From assembly GCA_963691705.1 (NCBI GenBank), contig OY829541.1:45649661-45713660 (forward strand): a DNA stretch of 64,000 nt, given 5' to 3'. The notes beneath the pieces are model-generated. The model saw only the letters and a list, made by a program, of their open reading frames with translations, did no database searches and was not told the DNA's origin. Below are positions 7,814 through 20,490 of the stretch, piece by piece. Position 1 is the stretch's first letter, and every line of letters starts with the position of its first letter. This DNA is from Viola odorata (lineage: Eukaryota > Streptophyta > Magnoliopsida > Malpighiales > Violaceae). The translations under genes were made by a program, and so were the position numbers.

Positions 7814-10122
7814 GTGAGCGTCCTTAATAACCAAGCTCCGTCTAGTCGGAAGATTGGAACGGTCATGATCACGGGATCGGAGCCAATCCGATCATCATCC
7901 TCTAATATCCCTTTCTCAATCCGCAGACAGTTATTCCCTTTTGCTACTGCTGATCTCTCTATGACTACACAACCAATTATTTCGGGATCTCTGGACTGGC
8001 CTCCTCGCAGATGGACATCTTGTCATCTCAGATAGCGGGATCTGATTTCTCCACTCCTCTTTCGGGGGGATCTGTGCTTAATCGTGAACATCCTTTTGCA
8101 ATGGAAATAGCGGCCCTTCGTTCTCGGCTGGAATATTTGACAGAAATGGCTGCAAGAGTCACGCCTGGTGCTTCTGGATCCAGTCTCCCTCCCCGCGTCA
8201 TGTTCACACCATCTATTATCGCTGATCGACCTTTATCACCGTTGTTTCCAGAAAACCTCCAGATGCCTTTATCCGCGGGAAATCCACCGATTAGTGTTGA
8301 GAAGTTTACTCAAGGAAGAGTAGAGGCTTACGTACCGCAAATGCCGCAAGGTCTCCTCCTGCAAGGAGACAGGCAGCTTGAGAGGGTTAGGAACCGGTGG
8401 GACGGACGGAGGGAAGGAGCCAACAGAAGTTTGTCTCCCGAGTATAGTGAAAGATCCAGTAGTCGAAGGTATCGAAGTCGTTCGCACAGGAGCCGTAGTC
8501 GATCTCCTAGACGACATCTTACGCCAGAACCACGAAATAGGGGGCACCAGGCCAAAATGTCTCCTCCGCGTCAGGCGCGTGAAATTCTTGATGATACATC
8601 GGGCCACCCATTTTGCCGTCGTATAAGGCGTCACAGGGTCAGTCGGCGCGTGAAGCTTCCCACTGATGTTTATGATGGCACCAAGGATCCCATCTCGCAC
8701 ATTAATAAAGTGAAGGATTTTGTTCAGTTTCAGACCCACAGTGATGCGGCGTTATGCCAAATATTTGTTATGACATTATCGGGTGTGGCGCGTCTTTGGT
8801 TTGAGGGTCTCTCTGGTGGATCCATTAATAATTTCCCACAATTAGAATCTAAATTCCGGAGCAGATTTAGCACGGCAATTCCAATCAGGAAATCTACCGC
8901 CGCGTTATTTGACATACAACGAAGGCCTCAAGAAACCTTAAAGGAATTTCTTAGTCGCTTTGATTTGGAAATGTCCTTAACGCCGGGCGTTACTATTGAT
9001 TTTGTTATAGAAGCTCTGAAAAGGAACTGCCGCTATGGAAAGCTGAAAGACGCGCTCATGGTGGATCCTCCAGTGACTTTAGATGCGTTGAGACTTAAAG
9101 CCCACAATTACGCAAAAATGGAAGAGGAAGAAAATAGAGATAAGACGTATAACGCGCCGCATGGGACATCTCAAATTACTACTGCTCCCGCGAAGCTACT
9201 ACCTGACGACCATTTTATCGACGATTACGCCAGGAGGAAAGACCATATCCCCAAGGCCTCCAACAAACAGAAGGGTCATTTTTCGAAGGGAAAAACCGGT
9301 GGTTCCCCCTCTCGACGTCACGGGGATTCTTACAAGAACCGGACGTACGACCCAGATTTTCCTTCTCTTAACGTACCAAGGGCAGAGATTTTAGCGATAG
9401 CGGAACAGCGAAATCTTCTCATCCGCTACCCTGCGCCTACGAAACCAGGAGTGCTTCTAGGGAGAAGGGAAAATGCTTATTGTAAATTCCACAAAGCCAG
9501 GGGCCATTCCACAGAAGCGTGCAGGGAGTTAAGATCGGCAATAGAACGTTTGGTAGAAGAAGGGTATTTAGGAGAATTTGCCACCCAAATAAGAGAAGAT
9601 GCCAGAAATAATCTCATGAAAAGGACAGCAGACGAACCACCAGTTCCTCCTCGCGTTCCGCAAAAGGATGATGCTCCCAGAGGTAAAGATAGGGAAACTC
9701 TTGCGATTGATGACGAATATATCCCTATGATTAACATTATCGCGGGAGGAACCCCTTATATGGACGAATCAGAGCCTCTGACAGCTGCGAAAGGAGGCAA
9801 GCGCACACGTGATGGCATGACAAAAAAAGGAGATGCGATAGGCATATTGGATCGAATGGTATTATCCTTTTCCGAAGAGGATGAGAAAGGCGTCGTCTAT
9901 CTGCACAATGATGCTTTGGTGGTTACGCTCGTCATTGCCAGTCATGGAATCAGAAGGACTCTTATTGATAATGGGAGCGCGGTGAACCTCTTTTCGCTGG
10001 AAGCTTACAATCTCATGAAACGACCTGATAATGAGTTAACACCTAGCAAACGGCCTATAGTCGGCGTTGATGGGGTTCCAATCCCTGTCACGGGGGTAAT
10101 TAATTTGCCCATATATTTCTGA
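7814..10122 (+). pseudogene. gag: gag and protease region of element A
   Basis: The N-terminus reads from MSVLNNQAPSS at 7814 and shifts frame near 8010; the long frame 8011-10122 (703 residues) carries the rest. In that frame: an Arg/Ser-rich segment (about 135-175), the Ty3-type gag core (about 215-335, LPTDVYDGTKDPISHI, ARLWFEGL), a CCHC-like knuckle (CKFHKARGHSTEAC, about 490), and a retropepsin (about 630-703) with the active-site motif LIDNGSAVN in place of the usual DTG/DSG. The frame ends at a TGA at 10120-10122 where B has CGA (Arg), so the protease continues into the next frame. Gag forms the particle; the protease processes the polyprotein. Confidence 0.85.
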
Positions 10123-13100
10123 GAAGCCACCTACAAGCGATCAGAGAACCTGTTGTTCCTTGTCGTGGATCTGAATTTGCCTTACAATGTCGTGCTCGGA
10201 CGACCTTTCCTCAACCGCTTTGGAGCGGTGATATCTCAGAAGCATTTAAAGATGAAATACCCCTCCTGGGATGGGGTAGTATCCGTAAAAGGTGATCAAA
10301 AGCTGGCGGCGGAATGCTACTCGCTCATGACTCAAAGAAGCTGCGATAGGTACGTATGTATAGCAACGGATCCCTATGAGCAGAGTGATGAGAAGCGTGC
10401 TCAACCTCTAGACAAAATGGTACCCATTCCGGCAATTGGTATAGAGGAAGCAAGTTTCCTGATCAGTGAAAAACTCAGCCCAGCGGAAAACCTTCAACTG
10501 GCCCGGCTGCTGAACAAATGCCAAGGAGATTTCGCGTGGAAACCCTCCGACATGCCAGGAATATCACGGGAAATAGCTGAACATCGGCTCAATGTGGACC
10601 CAGATGCCAGGCCGGTACAGCAAAAGCAACGCGCGTTCTCTAATGAAAAGGCGTTAGCTGTAGATAAGGAAGTAGCAAAGCTCCTTGACGCAGGGTTTAT
10701 CCGCGAAGTTCAATATCCCACCTGGCTAGCGAACCCTGTCCTTGTTCCTAAGCCCAATGGGGATTGGCGCATGTGCATCGACTTCACAGATTTAAATGAT
10801 GCCTGCCCTAAGGATTGCTACCCGCTTCCTCGAATAGATCAGTTAGTTGATCAGACCACTGGATACGCTTATCTAAGCTCACTAGACGCCAACTCTGGAT
10901 ACCATCAAATCCCCATGGCCCGGGAAAATGAAGAAAAGATTGCGTTTCTCACTCCAAAGGCCACCTACTGTTATACGGCGATGCCGTTCGGGCTGAAGAA
11001 CGCCGGGGCTACGTTCCAACGTATTGCCAATAAGATATTCGAAGAGCAAATAGGGAGGAATGTGGAAGCATACGTTGACGATATTTTGGTGAAGAGCGCA
11101 AGCTTTCAAGATCACCTACGAGACTTAAAGGAAGTCTTTGACGTGATGAAAAGGTATCGCATGAAATTAAATCCCCGAAAATACATGTTTGCATTTCAAA
11201 CAGGAAAATTCTTGGGCTACGTGGTCAGCCAAAAAGGCATCCTGCCTAACCCCTCAAAGGTTAAGGCCATACAAGACATGATATCGCCAAGAACCATCAA
11301 AGAGGTGCAAAGGCTAACAGGGCGAGTCATTGCCCTTGGGCGATTCATTTCCAAGCAAGGAGAAAAGTCTCCCTTTTTTCAAAATCATACGCAAGAAAGC
11401 CTCGTTCGGGTGGACCCCGAAATGTGAGGAAGCATTTAACGGCCTAAAAGATTACCTATCGTCTGACTTATTATTGACGAGACCTGAAGTAGGCGATACT
11501 TTGTATTTGTATCTTGGCGTCGCGGATGAAGTGGTCAGTGCCGTCCTCGTTCGCGACGATAACCACTCTCATCGCCAGGTCTATTTTGTGAGCCACGCCC
11601 TGAAGGATGCGGAGTTGCGATACGCCCGAATTGAAAAGATAGCGTTCACTCTTATACAAGCCACCCGCAAAATGGATCGATATTTTCAGTCTTATTCCGT
11701 CATCGTACTCACAGACCAACCTCTGAAAAGAATATTTCGAAAGCCTGAATCTTCCGGAAGAATGTTGATTTGGGTGCTTGAACTAGAACAATATGGATTG
11801 AGGTATCAGTCTCGACCGTCCGTAAAGGCTCAGATCCTGGCTGATTTCATAGCGGAATGTACCTTTACAGAGGATCCTTTGGACGGCGTACCTGAAGCAG
11901 AATGGGGCGATATGGATCTCCCGTTCCCGGAAACCTACACGGACCTCTGGATTGTCCATGTGGATGGAGCTAAAAACCAAGAGCTGGCTGGAGCTGGAAT
12001 TTTTATAAATGGGCCGCATGATATGCAAATACTATACGTCATTCGAATCCTACAGCCGTTATCTAATAACGCGGCAGAGTATGAGGCGTTACTAGCCGGA
12101 CTCAGAATAGGGAAAGGACTTTCCTTAAAGGGAGGCACGATACTGGAAGAACAGGAGACCTGCGTCTAAAAATCAGTGGTGATTCCAAGTTGATAATTGA
12201 CCAGGTCTTGGGGCACTCTCAGGCCCGGGAACCCATTATGATTCAATATCTCGCCAAAGTAAAGCGAGAATTGTTGGAAATAAAGAAAGAAGGCATGCAG
12301 GTCAGCTTCGAGCATATCCCCAGGGAGGAAAACGCTGAAGCTGACAATCTAGCCAAAATGGCCGCGAATCCGGAAGCATCCATACCTAAAGGCGTATATT
12401 ATCGTGAGCTATCGGTACCATCCTTCATGGAAGAGAAAGCATCTTTATGTGTGGAGGAGTGTGAGAGCGATTGGCGAATCCCCGTAATCAAATACTTGAA
12501 ACACGAGGAACTGCCTGAGGATACCGCTGAAAAGAAGAAGGTACTGAGACAGGCAGCTCGTTGTACGTACTATGACGGGGATCTAATCCGAAGGTATTTT
12601 TCTCACCCTGCCGCCAAATGTATAACTGAGCAAGAGGGTCTTCACACCTTGCGCGAAATCCATGAAGGGGTATGTGGTATGCACGTGTCAGGCGGTACCC
12701 TGGCAGCACAGGTCTTTCGATCTGGATTCTACTAGCCCACCATCCGAAGAGATTGCCACAACTATGTGCAAACCTGCCCTAAGTGCCAGGAGTTTGCCAA
12801 GATTCCTCGGCGGCCTGACACTGAAATATCTGAAATTATCACCCCTTGTCCTTTTGCTAAATGGGGGATCGATATCCTAGGCCCATTCCCAAAGGCAAGG
12901 TCTCAACTGAAATTCGTGATAGTAGCGGTAGACTATTTCACTAAGTGGGCGGAAGCTGAAGCGGTCGCCACAATCACGGCAGAAAAAACTTGACGTTTCC
13001 TCAAATATCAAGTTATCATGAGGTTTGGCGTACCTCGTATTCTTGTCAGCGATAATGGGATGCAGTTCACCAGCCAGTTCTTCAAAGACCAGTGCTCAGA

Positions 13101-13707
13101 ATTTGGAATCGAGCAACGCTTTTCCTCCGTGGCTCATCCGCAAACTAATGGACAGACGGAAGTAACCAATCGGAGCATCCTTAGCGGCATCAAGAAAAAC
13201 CTAGAAGGGTCTAAAAAGAAATGGGCTGATGAGCTACCATACGTGATGTGGGCATATCGCATGACCGTTAAGACTACCATCGGAGAAACACCTTTCGCGT
13301 TGGCCTTCGGGATCGAAGCCGTTACACCGGTGGAAATTGGAACCATGAGCCTGCGGGTAGCTCACTTTCGGGAGGAACTGAATGAGGAAAGGTTATGAGC
13401 TAACCTGGACGCGTTACCAGAAGTCCGAGAGGAAATCCTTCTGAAAACGCAGCATTACAAACGAAAGATGGCCCGTTATCATAACAGGCGCGTCAAAGAA
13501 CGGTTGCTGAAACCCGGTGACCTAGTGCTCAGAGACAAGCGAGCGGCAGGGCAACGCATGGGAAAACTCAGTCCAAACTGGGATGGACCATATCGCGTCA
13601 CCCACGTTGTCGGGAAAGGAGCCTATCATCTGGAGACTCTCGATGGTACACCCTTATCCAACTCTTGGAATATCGCTCGCTTGAAGTTATATTACTCTAG
13701 AATTTGA
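10123..13707 (+). pseudogene. pol: pol of element A: RT, RNase H, second RNase H, integrase (broken)
   Basis: Domains in order: end of protease (LPYNVVLGRPFLNRFGA), RT (about 10650-11260, catalytic YVDDILVKS at 11071), RNase H, an extra RNase H (from about 11950, HVDGAKNQ), integrase with an HHCC zinc region (HEGVCGMH...CPKCQ, about 12661-12790) and core with DYFTKWAEAE and VSDNGMQFTSQF (about 13050), then a C-terminal GKLSPNWDGPYRV domain. Breaks: frameshifts near 11380 and 12150; stops at 12733-12735 (Trp in B), 12991-12993 (Trp in B), 13396-13398 (Arg in B). Several are explained by single C-to-T or G-to-A changes. The copy cannot make a full pol. Confidence 0.88.
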
Positions 13708-13823
13708 TTTTATCTGCACCTTTGATTTATGTCAACCCTAACCATGACTAACGCTCGATGAGAGAGCTTTCGTGGAAGTTTGTGGTTGTCTTTGTGCAGA
13801 TAAAAAAGGGGGTATTTTGGGGA

Positions 13824-14270
13824 AGTGAAAAGTCCTATCCTTGTGATGGCCGGTCTTGATCAGATGACCCATTAAGTGAGGGCACTACCCACCATACCTT
13901 GAATTAGCGTCGGATTGAAAGATCCTGGACGCCCCCGGGGGTGAAAAGTCCTATCCTTGTGATGACCGATCTTGATCAGATGGCTCATTAAGTGAGGGCA
14001 CCACCCGGTATCTTTGGGAGTGAAAAGTCCTTTTCTTGTACTGACCGTTCTCGTGGAGACGGCCCAACAAGATGAGGCACGCCCCAAAGAAATAGAAACT
14101 CTGTTCTAGAAATAAGAATCCTATCTTAACGACTGGGCTACTATGGCTAAGCCATTAAGGACACGGTTCTAGACGCGAGGGCAACGCCCAAAAGTGAAAA
14201 TTCCCTAGCCTTGTGATAGCCGTCCCGATCCGACAGCTCACTAAGACGAGGCACTTTAAGGGCCGATCGT
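13824..14270 (+). repeat. Degenerate tandem repeat after pol (element A)
   Basis: About five diverged units of 75-110 bp, each with a GTGAAAAGTCCTATCCTTGTGA core, a middle like GACCGATCTTGATCAGATGG, and ending TTAAGTGAGGGCAC. Unit starts are near 13826, 13939, 14020, 14108 and 14192. The homologous place in B (25945-26465) has about six units in the opposite orientation. Tandem repeats after pol are known in the Retand family of Tat elements. Confidence 0.75.
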
Positions 14271-14812
14271 GAAATTAGGGAAACGCGGAGAATCGTGAAA
14301 TCCCGGCTAGTAACCAGATGAGTAATCCCTGGTGAAGTGTAGAGCTGATAGCGAAAGCGATTCCCGCGGGTTCCAGGGTAACGCCCTATGATGGCAGCGA
14401 AAAGGCTCCTACGAGTAATTACTATCCCTCGTAACGTGTTTTTGTTACTGATGATTTACAGTTGAGAATGCGCAGAATACTTTTCGGGCAGTGGAAGGAG
14501 TGAGGATCTCGTAAGCTGAGATATCGCTAGTCTTACCGAGAAAGTTAACCCAATACCAAATTCTGTAATTTTGGTGGGAGCGCTAAGGATCTGTTCGGAT
14601 AAGTAAGCGCATTGGGAAAACATGGCGAAGATAACGCCAAAGGAGTTTGCGAGGAGGCAACTAAATAAAGGAAAGTCAGCAATAAAAGTGGCTTGAACAT
14701 ATCGAAATGTTTAAAGGGGGCTACAAAGTACAAACTTCGGTGGTCAAAATAATAAACAAAAATTTAGTGACGCTTGATCACTAAGGAAAGAGCTATAAAG
14801 CCTCGAAGCATG
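14271..14812. other. Spacer between repeat and gene 2 (element A)
   Basis: No gene is supported. It should contain the 3' end of the antisense gene 2 transcript and, in sense, part of the pol 3' region. Confidence 0.4.
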
Positions 14813-17170
14813 TCAACCTTCGGGGTGCCTCCGTTTCCAGCCTGCCGCCTTAGCTTGGCGAAAGCCCTCCTCATTAAGGTGGCTAGATCTTCGTTTGAAA
14901 GCGGCAATGACCTCATCGGGTTTGTATGCGTCGACCCCATGGACTTCCTCAAAGCAAGCGACCAAAATAGAGGCAGTCTGCTCGACATGCCACAGGTTCC
15001 TATCAGCCGACTCTTCCTCCAGGGCAGCTTTCTCCTTGGCCAGGGATGACTTCTCATTCTCCAAGGCAGTAACTTTGGCCCTCTCCACTGCCAAGGTGAC
15101 AGACTGTTCTGCTTTCTGCTTCTGATGAGCCAGTAATAAGTTTGTACGCTCCTCCAGCAACTTTTTCTTCTCATTCCGCTCTCGCGCTAATTCTTCCAAA
15201 GCAGAGGAAAGAGAGGCAGCCTGACGTCGCGCCTCCTCTGCCCAGTAATGGAATTTCATCAAACTAGTGAAAAGGTTGGTGCGCAATGAGTTCTCCCTAT
15301 CAAACTCGGCTTTAGAATGAAAAGCGTCACGTTCTGCCGCAGACGCCAATACCTGGGAAGCCAATAAAGCCGAAACTTCATCCGAGCCATCACCCCCCAA
15401 TGCCGCCAAACCGGTGTTACGGAAATCATACAGTCCAACTTGATAGGTTACAGAGCTAACCCCACCTATCGGACTAAGATCCGCCACAAAGTTGAAGGTG
15501 GTACCTCCTTCGCCATAACGATCCCGCAGAGGAATGCTCGAAGGAGCAAACGCCAGAGGAGAAGGAGGGTGAACCTGGGTGGACGAACCCCCTGGAGCAA
15601 GATAAGCACCATGAGGCTGATAGCCTGAAAAATCCTACAAGACCTCTTGATACCCCGGATTAGAGGAATATGCGTGAGCGGGACCGCCGAAAGAATTGGG
15701 CGAAACCCCGAAGGTATCGCCTGTGCCCAAGTTCTCCAAAAATTCTGACGGATTCCCTCCCTGGGGAACAGCCATAGAGTCAAACCCGTCCGCAGGTCTG
15801 TTCCCCATCCTGGTGGTAGAGGAAGATGGATTTCTGCCCTCATCTTCCGGCCGCTGTCTCTTCTTGGAACCAGTCAGCATGTATCCTATATTCATATCGC
15901 CCGAGGGAGGAACGGAGGTAGCGACAACGGTAGTGTCCTGCCAAGAACGCAATATGAAATATAGAAAAGAGAAATCAAACGACGACAGACGTCGAAATAT
16001 AGCATATCATGGCTAAAAGGCACCCTTACTGTATCAGTGTGGGGAAGAGGTGCTTCTGAAGAGCCTGCCGCGTCTGGAGAAGGTGTAAGAGCAGCAACGC
16101 TTCTCGTTTTTCTCTTCTTTTTTCCTTTGGCAATGGCCTTAGGAGCCTTAGAAGAAGAAGAAGGCTGGGCAGGAGGAGCAGCGATGGTCACAAGGGGAAC
16201 GCCTGAAGGAATGTCAGAATCCCTCACCGACCGAAGAAGAGGAAACTTGAATAAGAGTAGCGGAAGTAGCCGAAAGATCGGTAGGATTGTCAGTCGCTTC
16301 CGTGGAAGTAGCTCTCTCCTTTTCTTCTCGCTCTTGAGCCCTTTTCAAGCGTCTCCTTACGCTCTCAGGCTTATAGTTGGGATCCGTCGCTGCGAAAACA
16401 CAAAATAGCGTCAGCATTAGTATCAGCGATAACAAAGAAAGGAGTAACGCGACACTCACGTTTAACACAAGATCGAATGTCCATTCTACAAGCCACTTGA
16501 CGGATGTGAACGCTGATTTCCAGTTTGAGCAATGTGTTTAACCAGTCTTGCTCACATTTCGGAAGGGTCCCTGGTCGGCTCCAGACGTTGTCATCCACGT
16601 TTTGATTAAAACCAGATCGCCACTAGGAACCAAGACCTCCAGGAAGATCTATCACAAAAAACTCCTTTTTCCAGCCATCAACGGAAGACTCGATATGGAG
16701 GAGTTTCCAAGTAAAAGACTTTAGAGAGTCATCGTCAAAACGGGGCAATATCGTTATCACCCCCCGGCATTTCATCAGCTTAAAAAGAGATTTAAGCAGT
16801 AGAAGGGAAGGGGAAGTAATCCCTTTGTATTTGCAAAGTTCCAGAAAAGCATAAACACAACAATATGCATTTGGGGATAGTTGGGCCAGAGTTAGATCGT
16901 CGGCAACAAGCAATTCTTTGACAAAAGAGTCAATGGGAAGCCGAAAGCCATAACGGAACATTTGCGCATACATGACCCTACGATTGCCCGTCAAAATGTT
17001 GTTCAAACGTAGTGACTCAGGGCAACAGTGGTTTTATAATCATCAGGAATATCAGCATTATGGGCGGCCAAATGCTCACGGAGAGCGGCCTCAGATGTGA
17101 TAACACTAGACGTAATATCCATCCTTTTCTCATCGGCAGATTTCGACTCAGTACGGCGAGTCTTAGCCAT
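14813..17170 (-). pseudogene. Antisense cassette gene 2, Transposase_28-like plus coiled coil (element A)
   Basis: Starts at an ATG at 17170 (MAKTRRTESKSADEKR). Exon 1 (to 16460) holds the Transposase_28-like region (MFRYGFRLPIDSF, CCVYAFLELCKYKGITSPS, DGWKKEFFVIDLPG). Intron 1 is 16390-16459 (70 bp, GTGAGT..CAG), intron 2 is 15938-16029 (GTAAGG..CAG). Exon 2 is Ser/Ala-rich with a basic KGKKKRKTR patch; exon 3 (15937-14813) contains a Gly/Pro/Ser segment, MADLSPIGG...YQVGLYDFRNTGLAAL, and a long coiled coil (about 15300-14900, ALEELARERNEKKKLLEERT). Breaks: frameshift near 17014, TAG near 16622, and a frameshift near 16220. Function unknown; likely nuclear. Confidence 0.7.
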
Positions 17171-17786
17171 GGCAGAATTAAAGAATTAAAAGATGAAGAA
17201 GACGATGGAGGAGAAAGGAAATACCTTCAGAGAAAAGCACTTCAAAGAGCCTTGAATAGTGGGGAGAAAATAAGACGGCTAAAAGAAAATATGAGAAAAT
17301 GGGATGATAAAAGAAAAGGGAAAAGAATAGATATTGGGTTTTATAACCCTAATGATCAAACGAAACGACGAATGCCACAGTCGTTGTGTGGAAGCGGAAT
17401 AAGGAACAGACTCAGGTAATGAGTGCAATCCTAGAAAAGCGCTACAACGCCTCGATTTAGGCAAAGTTCTCAAGCACGCTAGCCCGTGGCGCTGGAAGAA
17501 ATAGACACGTGTGCCTGCACAATCACGACTTTTCTAAGGAAAGGATAGCAAGCATTAAATGCTCTGAAAAGAAGGTACTATCTCTTGGGGAAAACAAGAG
17601 CGGTATCGTAAGAAAGGAGATAACGCAAGATGGCGTTGATTAAAAGAATAGCGTTGGGTTAGCGCGAAAAGGCGAAATGAAAATCAAATAGCAATGAAAT
17701 ACAAGTATTGTCGCACAACGAGGCGTTATTACAAGACAAAGAAGCAAATAATCAGAAAATCTTCTAAATAGAGCAACCTCGATTAA
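17171..17786 (-). other. Gene 2 leader and gene 1 trailer (element A)
   Basis: A TATA-like box (GGTTATAAAACCC, minus strand, about 17337-17349) lies about 170 bp before gene 2. The left-pointing ORF here has no match in B. Confidence 0.4.
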
Positions 17787-20027
17787 TCATGGGCCCTCGC
17801 GAGCATCGCGATCACCATTCCTCCGCTTTTCTCCAGAAGAACGAAGATCTCTCTCACCTTCGCCCAAATCCTTTAGTCTCTTGGAAGCGTAATCGGCCAG
17901 CACTGACGAGTCAACAGTTCCCTGGCGATAGAGACTCATAAATTCAGCGATACAAATATCCATGGTATTGTTCTTCCACCATGCTATCTTTGAAGACACT
18001 TTGGCCAAATCCGCATCACGAGATGCTATCTCTTCGCGAAGGAAGATATTCTTTCTGTCAGCTACCACCAATTCCGCCTCCAGAAGGTCTATCTTAGCCT
18101 TCCCTTTTGATCTTTCTCGAGCAAGCTCAGCGCGACAGTCGTCCAACTCCGCCCGGGTCCGCTCTTGAAGCTGCGACAACTCCGTTACCTTCCCTAAAGC
18201 AGCATCTAGTTCTCCCTTTAAATCAAGAGAAGGTTGAACCTTGTCACGGCGATCCTCGAAAAAGTAGTTTAACTCGCGGAAGCAGGCCAGCATGTCAGTC
18301 AGAAGACGTGAATGGCGTACGTCGGGAGGACGCCGCAAGAACTCTTCTTTGTCCTTCGAAGAAGTAAACATTTGCCCCACTATCGGGCCCACTGGTTCCT
18401 CTCGCGATGACGGGTCCGATACCCCTAAAGCACGGAGACCGTCGGTACCAAGGGAAGACAAGTCCAGCTGATAAGCAATGGGGCCTCGAAGACCTTGAGG
18501 GGAAAGGTTGGCGATATAAGGAGGAGAGCAATTTTTTGCAGAATCACCAATGCCCGAAATCGAAGAAAGAAACAAGGCCTGAGGCTTCCGTGGGGAAGGA
18601 GAGATGGGATTCGGAGTTGGTAAGCTCACATCTGTAATAAAGGAGCGAATATGAGAGCTAGGACCGCCAGACACCAAGGGAGAGCCCACCGCTGCCGAAG
18701 CCTCGTTAACCTTGGGAGGAATGGCAGAGGGCACCTTGGTAACTTCCGTCACTGGCAAGGGACCCGTAACGTGCGAGGCGTCAACCTCCTCGGAAGGAAC
18801 CCCATTGATTTCCTCCACGGAAGGAACTAGTGGGTCAGATTTCTCTTTGCGAACTCTCTTTACAAGACACTCCGTTTCGGTAGCGATCTCTTCGCTATCG
18901 TCCTCGGTTGACTCTGCTGTAGGATCACCTTTTCTGGACCTAAGTTTCATTCGTTGGGCAAGGGTGGCATGACGCAACTCGGAACCAGTATCCATGCTTC
19001 TGCTATCACTGTCAACCTCTTCAATCACGGGATTACTTGGGGCCACTCCCTTACCGCGAGACGGTAGCCAATTCTCAAGGAAACGAGAAGGTCGGGCAGA
19101 TGTGTTGCGTGTCGCGACGGTTTTGTTTCTCCTTCCTCGCGGTGGAATAGGCGGACGACTAGAGCCTTCGGGTGGAGGAGAAGGAGGTAATGTCTGAAGC
19201 GGCACCACGTTTAGAGGAGTGTCACTTTCCTCAAAGGATCGACCCTCAGCGTTACCTGCCAATAAAATATTTTAATATGACAAGTAAGTCGAAGCGATAA
19301 GGCGATAAAAGAAAAGACTCACCTACGACACACTCTGGCAAAGGCCTGAACCGAGCAAATTCCTGAATGCGGAAAGGCCCTTCTATTTCTAATAAGGCGT
19401 TAACATTGGATACATCCATACTAGACAGCACATCTGGTTCTCGCCAAGCAGCACTAGTAATCTCTCGGTTGAAACCACCGCGCCAATACCGAGAGGGCAA
19501 GCGAAGGGTGAAGAAGCCATTTTTCCAGTTGTCCACGTTCTCTTCGAAACCTTGAAAATTCCGCCAGAAAAACCGAACAAGAGCACCATTCCATCTTGGG
19601 GTAATATCCACTAAGCAGTTATGGCACCTCAAGGTGAAAAATGTGCGGAACAGATCGAGCGATGGAGCGAAAATATGCTTCATCTCACACGAGCGAAGAA
19701 AGGCGTAAAGCCCACACCAGGAAGGCGAAGTTATTTGAATAGGATTGAAATCGTAGTGGTCTAGCAGTTTCAACAGAGAAGTATGAAGCGGAAGACGAAA
19801 CCCGTAGGTAAACATCTTGAATAAACCAACCGAAACGTCCCCCACATGGCATCAGTAAGCCGAGTATCCTTCAATGGGACAAAGGGGCGATATCCCGTGG
19901 GAAAAGTGATACCGTTCTCCTCTAACTCAGCCCTCAAAACCTCATTACAATCAAAAACACTACGAGCTCTCCTGACTTCGGGATCTAGAGAATTTTCGAT
20001 AATTGCAGAAGGCCTAGCGCAAGACAT
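17787..20027 (-). pseudogene. Antisense cassette gene 1, Transposase_28-like plus coiled coil (element A)
   Basis: Begins MSCARPSAIIENSLDPEVRR at 20027. Exon 1 (to 19323) encodes ELEENGITFPTGYRPF then, after a one-base frameshift near 19830, MFTYGFRLPLHTSLLKLL, FTLRCHNCLVDITPRW and LPSRYWRGGFNREITS, typical of the Transposase_28 family. A 67-bp intron (19256-19322, GTGAGT..CAG) leads to exon 2 (19255-17787), fully open for about 490 codons: PLNVVPLQTLPPSPPPEG, basic GRRNK, an acidic/Ser/Thr-rich region, a conserved YQLDLSSLGTDGLRALGVSD block, a coiled coil (ELDAALGKVTELSQLQERTR...) and KIAWWKNNT near the end. Only the one frameshift separates it from an intact gene. It is a paralogue of gene 2. 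Role unknown. Confidence 0.72.
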
Positions 20028-20490
20028 AATGGAAGGGAAAGTAAAGCTATGGCAATAGAGAAACAAAATACCTGGAGCAGAGAACCAGTGAATCGGCCGT
20101 CGGCACCGGCGAAGCAATTGCAGTAAAATCCCTCGAGAAGAAAGAAGCACAGAAGAAAGGAAATACGAAGAATTTCGAAATATTAGCAAAAAATACTAAA
20201 AGAGAAGAGTAAACTCCTTATAAAGGTTAAACCTAAAAAAGGAACAGCTTGTGAAAACAAAACATGTGCAGAAGGGAAAAGGACGCGTGGACAGTCATCA
20301 ATGTTTTTTGGGAGAAGACAGTTACTGACTGAAAACCGAAAGGCGGTTGCGTCAAGCGAAAGGCCTACTCCCGCGATAATCCTGGAAACATAAAGAAAGA
20401 AAAGCGGCAGAAGAGCGAAAAGAAATAAAAACGTCATTTTATTATTTGGGAAAGCCATACGGCATCTACAAAGAGGCATGGTATGCCCAA
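20028..20490 (-). other. Gene 1 leader and gene 3 trailer (element A)
   Basis: On the minus strand CTTTATAAGGAG (about 20216-20227) is a TATA-like box that aligns with the leader of gene 1 in B. A GTATTTTG donor-like site follows at about 20070. No gene. Confidence 0.4.

Noticed and set aside
14764..15174. 136-codon minus-strand ORF overlapping gene 2 of A
   Set aside because: Shadow frame of the coiled-coil exon; Arg/Trp/Ser-rich and without counterpart in B.
17787..20027. DNA transposon transposase
   Set aside because: The Transposase_28-like domain is named transposase but no DDE residues are seen and the gene sits in a retrotransposon; treated as an accessory antisense gene.
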